From NCBI GenBank assembly GCA_036389485.1, contig DASVPR010000047.1, positions 1 to 58,260 of the forward strand: 58,260 bases of DNA, read 5' to 3'. The DNA is from CADCVT01 sp036389485. GTDB lineage: Bacteria > Actinomycetota > Thermoleophilia > Solirubrobacterales > Solirubrobacteraceae. Made by a program: the position numbers and the translations under genes. The notes under the pieces are model-generated. The model searched no databases. It was not told where the DNA came from and saw only the letters and a list, made by a program, of their open reading frames with translations. Of this stretch, positions 55,318 through 58,260 are shown piece after piece; position 1 is the stretch's first letter; each line of letters starts with the position of its first letter.

Positions 55318-56477
55318 GCGCGGGTGACTACCCGCACGGCGCGATCCAGCGCCTCGTCGCGCCGCGGCGTCGCCGGGTCGTCCTGCGCCCGCACGTCCGG
55401 CTCCAGCCCGCTGCCGCGCGACGTCCCCTTCCCGCCCAGGTTGCGCCCGCTCGGCAGGAAGTACTGCCCGACGGTGATGTCGAGCGCCCCGCCGTTCTCC
55501 AACTCGACGACCTCCTGGAAGACGCCCTTGCCGAACGTGCGCGTCCCGACGAGCTTCGCCCGCCCGCGATCCTGCAGCGCGCCGGCCACGATCTCGGACG
55601 CCGACGCGCTCGCGCGATCCACCAGCACCACCAGAGGCGTCTTCGGGGCGATCGGGTCGCCGGTCGCGCGGTACACCTGCTCGTCGACCGTCCGGCCGCG
55701 CGTCGTGACGATCTCGCCATCGCGCAAGAAAGCGCTCGCGACGAGCCGCGCCTCCTCCACCAGCCCGCCCGGGTTCGCCCGCAGGTCGAACACGATCCCC
55801 TTCACCTCGTCCTTCTCCGCCGCGCGCACGGCCTTGTACACCTCGGCGTGCGCGCCGCTGGAGAACCCCTCCAGACGGATCACAGCGACGTCGCCGCGGC
55901 GCTTCGAGGACACGACCGGGATCGAGATCTCGGCGCGCGTGACGCGCTTGCGCAGCTCCTTGCCGCCGCGCCGCACGGTCAGCGTGACGACCGTCCCCTT
56001 CGGTCCCTTGATCAGCCCGGTGGCGGCCTCCTCGGGCTTGCCCGCGAGCTTCTGCCCGTCCGCCGTGAGGATCACGTCGCCCTCGCGCAGCCCGGCCTTC
56101 TGCGCGGGCGACTTGTCGTACACCTGGCCGATCCGCAGCCCCCGCTCGACCTGCGTCACCGTCACGCCGATCCCGGAGAACCGCGCCTCGGTCACCTCGC
56201 GGAAGCGCTTGTACTCCTTGGCGTCGAAGTACGCGGAGAACCGGTCGTCGAGCCCGCTGACCGCCCCGCGGATCGCGTCGTCGGCGAGCTTGTCCTTGGC
56301 GACGTCGCGGTAGAAGTCGTCCTCCACCGTCGAGAGCGCCTCGTCGATGTGCGCCACGTCGTCGTCGGCCACGAGCTCCTGCAGCTGCCGGGGCAGCAGG
56401 CTCGAGTGCCCGCCCAGCCACATGCCGGCGAGCAGCACGACGACCAGGAGCACCACCGCGGGGACGAGCCTCAGCAC
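55314..56477 (-). CDS. C-terminal processing peptidase, S41 family
   Basis: The 387-residue protein is anchored by an N-terminal hydrophobic helix (LVPAVVLLVVVLLAGMWLGG). The PDZ domain is at about 95-185 (GIGVTVTQVERGLRIGQVYD). The S41 catalytic core has Ser at about 294 (ASASASEIVAGAL) and Lys at about 317 (GTRTFGKGVFQE). CtpA-type proteases cut proteins at their C-terminus in the envelope, often cell-wall hydrolases. Its place between ftsX and the RNB gene fits wall remodelling at division. GTG start; it begins 24 bases after the ftsX stop. Confidence 0.92.
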   Translation of the reverse strand: MLRLVPAVVLLVVVLLAGMWLGGHSSLLPRQLQELVADDDVAHIDEALSTVEDDFYRDVAKDKLADDAIRGAVSGLDDRFSAYFDAKEYKRFREVTEARFSGIGVTVTQVERGLRIGQVYDKSPAQKAGLREGDVILTADGQKLAGKPEEAATGLIKGPKGTVVTLTVRRGGKELRKRVTRAEISIPVVSSKRRGDVAVIRLEGFSSGAHAEVYKAVRAAEKDEVKGIVFDLRANPGGLVEEARLVASAFLRDGEIVTTRGRTVDEQVYRATGDPIAPKTPLVVLVDRASASASEIVAGALQDRGRAKLVGTRTFGKGVFQEVVELENGGALDITVGQYFLPSGRNLGGKGTSRGSGLEPDVRAQDDPATPRRDEALDRAVRVVTRA

Positions 56478-56501
56478 GGCGGGGAAGGGTATGCGGACGG
56501 G

Positions 56502-57386
56502 CTAAACCCGGAGGAAACGGCGCAGGGAGAGGCCGGAGCCCGCCGCCGCGACGCCCACGCTCGCCGCGAGCAGCACGAGCCCGAGCAGGCGGAAGTCGAT
56601 GGTGTCCGGCGCCGCGATCAGCGCGAAGTCCTCCGCGAGCGGATCGATCAGCGCGATCTTGCCGACGAGCAGCAGCAGCACCGCGAGCACGCCGCCCAGC
56701 GCGCCGAGGATCACGCCCTCGAGCACGAACGGCCAGCGGATGAACCAGTTCGTCGCGCCGACGAGCCGCATGACCTCCACCTCGCGCCGGCGCGCGAACA
56801 GCGACAGCCGGATCGTGTTGCCGACGAGCAGGATCGAGGCGACGATGAGCAGCGCCGTGAGGATCGCGGTCGTGAGCTTCACGACGCGCGTCGCCGACAG
56901 GATCTTGTCCGTGTCGTCGCGCCGGTTCTTGACCTCCTGGATCGCGGGATCCAACGGCTTGCCGCCGGTCGTGAGGAGGGCGTCGCGCAGCGCGTTGACG
57001 TTCTGCGGCCGGTCGGGCGTGACGCGGAACGTGTCGGGCAGCGGGTTGGACCCGAGCAGCTCGTAGGCCTCGGGGTTGCGCTTCTTCTCCGCCGCGTACG
57101 CTTCCTCCTTGGAGACGTACTGGACGTTGCCGACGTACGGCGTGTCCTCGTTCAGCGTGCGGCGGACGCGCTCGACGTCGGTGTCGGCCGCGTTGGGATC
57201 GAGGTAGACGTCGACGATGACGCGCGAGCGGACCTCGTTCGCCGCGCCCGTCGTCGCCTGCACGATCGGGATGAACACGCCGAGGACGAGCACGGTGACG
57301 AGCACCGACGCCATCGCCGCGAAGCTCGGGACGGCGTTGCGGCTGACCGACCGCATCGCCTCCTTGAGGAAGAAGCCCGGCCTCAC
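56502..57386 (-). CDS. ftsX: Cell-division permease FtsX
   Basis: The 294-residue membrane protein has the FtsX layout: a short N-terminus (RPGFFLKEAMRSVSRN), TM1 (FAAMASVLVTVLVLGVFIPI), an extracellular domain (about 50-165) and three further helices, with MRLVGATNWFIRWPFVLEGV before the last pair. FtsEX transmits ATP-driven changes to cell-wall hydrolases outside the membrane. The GTG start at 57386 overlaps the ftsE stop (GTGA), so it is preferred over the upstream ATG at 57416. Confidence 0.95.
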   Translation of the reverse strand: MRPGFFLKEAMRSVSRNAVPSFAAMASVLVTVLVLGVFIPIVQATTGAANEVRSRVIVDVYLDPNAADTDVERVRRTLNEDTPYVGNVQYVSKEEAYAAEKKRNPEAYELLGSNPLPDTFRVTPDRPQNVNALRDALLTTGGKPLDPAIQEVKNRRDDTDKILSATRVVKLTTAILTALLIVASILLVGNTIRLSLFARRREVEVMRLVGATNWFIRWPFVLEGVILGALGGVLAVLLLLVGKIALIDPLAEDFALIAAPDTIDFRLLGLVLLAASVGVAAAGSGLSLRRFLRV

Positions 57387-58156
57387 CGCCAGAGACCCTC
57401 GGTCTCCGACGCCCACTCGTCGCGCAGCGACCCGTCGTGCGGCTCACGCAGCATCGCGCCCAGCTCGTCGGTCGTCTGCGGCTTCTGCAGGCCCGCGGGG
57501 CGGTCGCTCACGACGACGCCCTTGTGCAGCTCGAGCACCCGGCGCTTCATCCGCTCGACCATGTGCAGGTCGTGGGTGGCGACGACGACGGTGGTGCCGG
57601 TGCGGTTGATCCGGTAGAGCAGCTGCATGATCCCGATCGACGTCTCGGGATCGAGGTTGCCGGTCGGCTCGTCGGCCAGCAGCAGCGGCGGGTGGTTGAC
57701 GAACGCGCGCGCGATCGACACGCGCTGCTGCTCGCCGCCCGACAGCTCGTCCGGGTACGAGTTCATCTTGTGCGAGAGGCCGACGAGGCCGAGCACCTCC
57801 GGCACCTTCTTGCGGATGGCGCCGCGGCTCTCGCCCTGCACCTTCAGCGCGTACGCGACGTTCTCCGACGCGGTGCGGTTCGGCAGCAGCTTGAAGTCCT
57901 GGAAGACGCAGCCGATGTTGCGCCGCAGCTGCGGGATCTTCGAGCGCCGGATCTTCGAGAGGTTGCGCCCGCCGACGATGACGTTGCCGCGCGTCGCCTC
58001 GAGCTCGCGTAGCAGCAGGCGGATGAACGTCGACTTGCCGGAGCCGGACGGCCCGACGAGGAACACCCACTCGCCCTTGTCGATCTGCAGCGAGAGGTCA
58101 CGCAGGCCCACCACGTCGCCCGGGTAGATCTTCGTGACGTTCTCGAAGAGGATCAT
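57383..58156 (-). CDS. ftsE: Cell-division ATPase FtsE
   Basis: An ABC ATPase of about 257 residues from ATG 58156. Walker A is VGPSGSGKSTF, Q-loop FQDFKLL, signature LSGGEQQRVSIARA, Walker B LLLADEP and H-loop ATHDLHMVE. The C-terminus extends ~30 residues beyond typical FtsE (TDELGAMLREPHDGSLRDEW). The frame stays open upstream to the window edge with a charged, helix-like sequence (EREAEERRERRARALEALAP), so the true start may be GTG 58186 or outside the window. Partner of FtsX, with overlapping stop and start. Confidence 0.93.
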   Translation of the reverse strand: MILFENVTKIYPGDVVGLRDLSLQIDKGEWVFLVGPSGSGKSTFIRLLLRELEATRGNVIVGGRNLSKIRRSKIPQLRRNIGCVFQDFKLLPNRTASENVAYALKVQGESRGAIRKKVPEVLGLVGLSHKMNSYPDELSGGEQQRVSIARAFVNHPPLLLADEPTGNLDPETSIGIMQLLYRINRTGTTVVVATHDLHMVERMKRRVLELHKGVVVSDRPAGLQKPQTTDELGAMLREPHDGSLRDEWASETEGLWR

Positions 58157-58260
58157 GGCGGCGCTCTTCGGCTGCACCGCCCGCACCTCGCCGGTGGTCG
58201 GGGCGAGCGCCTCCAGCGCGCGCGCCCGCCGCTCCCGCCGCTCCTCGGCCTCGCGCTCGA

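Overview
This 58,260-base window is very GC-rich, gene-dense DNA from an actinobacterium. The best guess is class Thermoleophilia (Solirubrobacterales-like). That is inferred from the base composition, a six-gene MCE operon, an actinobacterial tmRNA tag ending in YALAA, a DUF2277 gene, PASTA-tailed propellers and the order ftsE-ftsX-S41 protease-RNB nuclease-smpB-ssrA. I count about 60 protein genes and one RNA gene. No gene-free stretch exceeds 300 bases, and I see no tRNA, rRNA, CRISPR array or prophage. The only mobile DNA is the 3' end of an IS481-type transposase at the left edge.

Layout. 1-4.1 kb: transposase remnant, GNAT acetyltransferase, phosphoesterase, TetR, secreted beta-propeller protein and a diguanylate cyclase. 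4.1-15.6 kb: HtrA-like protease, an unknown protein, six consecutive MCE proteins, a small lipoprotein and a GroES-like protein; no YrbE permease or MCE ATPase is present. 15.5-24.6 kb: secreted glycoside hydrolase, anchored methyltransferase, aldo/keto reductase, a divergent MFS exporter/TetR pair, murein endopeptidase, oligoendopeptidase, a cysteine-less DsbA-like protein and an EamA transporter. 24.6-34.1 kb: malic enzyme without a normal start codon, an RGG-rich low-complexity protein, a frameshifted SHOCT membrane gene, sulfite-oxidase-family enzyme, infA, and a run of uncharacterised genes ending in DUF2277. 34.1-42.3 kb: Baeyer-Villiger-type monooxygenase, a four-gene MoaD-like/BNR/PEP-mutase/MFS operon, a CASTOR/POLLUX-type channel with enoyl-CoA hydratase, and an ICMT-like methyltransferase. 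42.3-47.8 kb: a TetR-containing operon with two secreted propeller-PASTA proteins, an O-methyltransferase (frameshifted) and a GT1 glycosyltransferase. 47.9-58.3 kb: a large cyclase/AAA/TPR protein, then on the minus strand ssrA, a glucuronyl-epimerase-like protein, smpB, an RNB nuclease, ctpA, ftsX and ftsE.

How genes work together. The right end combines cell-wall remodelling (FtsEX, CtpA) with ribosome rescue (tmRNA, SmpB, an RNase R-like nuclease). The MCE operon should encode an envelope lipid-transport assembly whose permease lies elsewhere. Two transport or modification loci carry their own TetR regulators with visible inverted repeats. Most same-strand neighbours overlap by 1-4 bases (ATGA, GTGA, TGATG), indicating translational coupling. 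Convergent neighbours often share one palindromic stop (CTAG or TTAA).

The most interesting observations are the permease-less MCE sextet, recurrent TAnnnT hexamers 6-9 nt upstream of start codons (a likely leaderless-transcript signature), recurrent shared convergent stops, two genes that appear to lack ordinary start codons, and two frameshifted genes. One of the frameshifts opens a 901-codon methyltransferase-to-glycosyltransferase frame.
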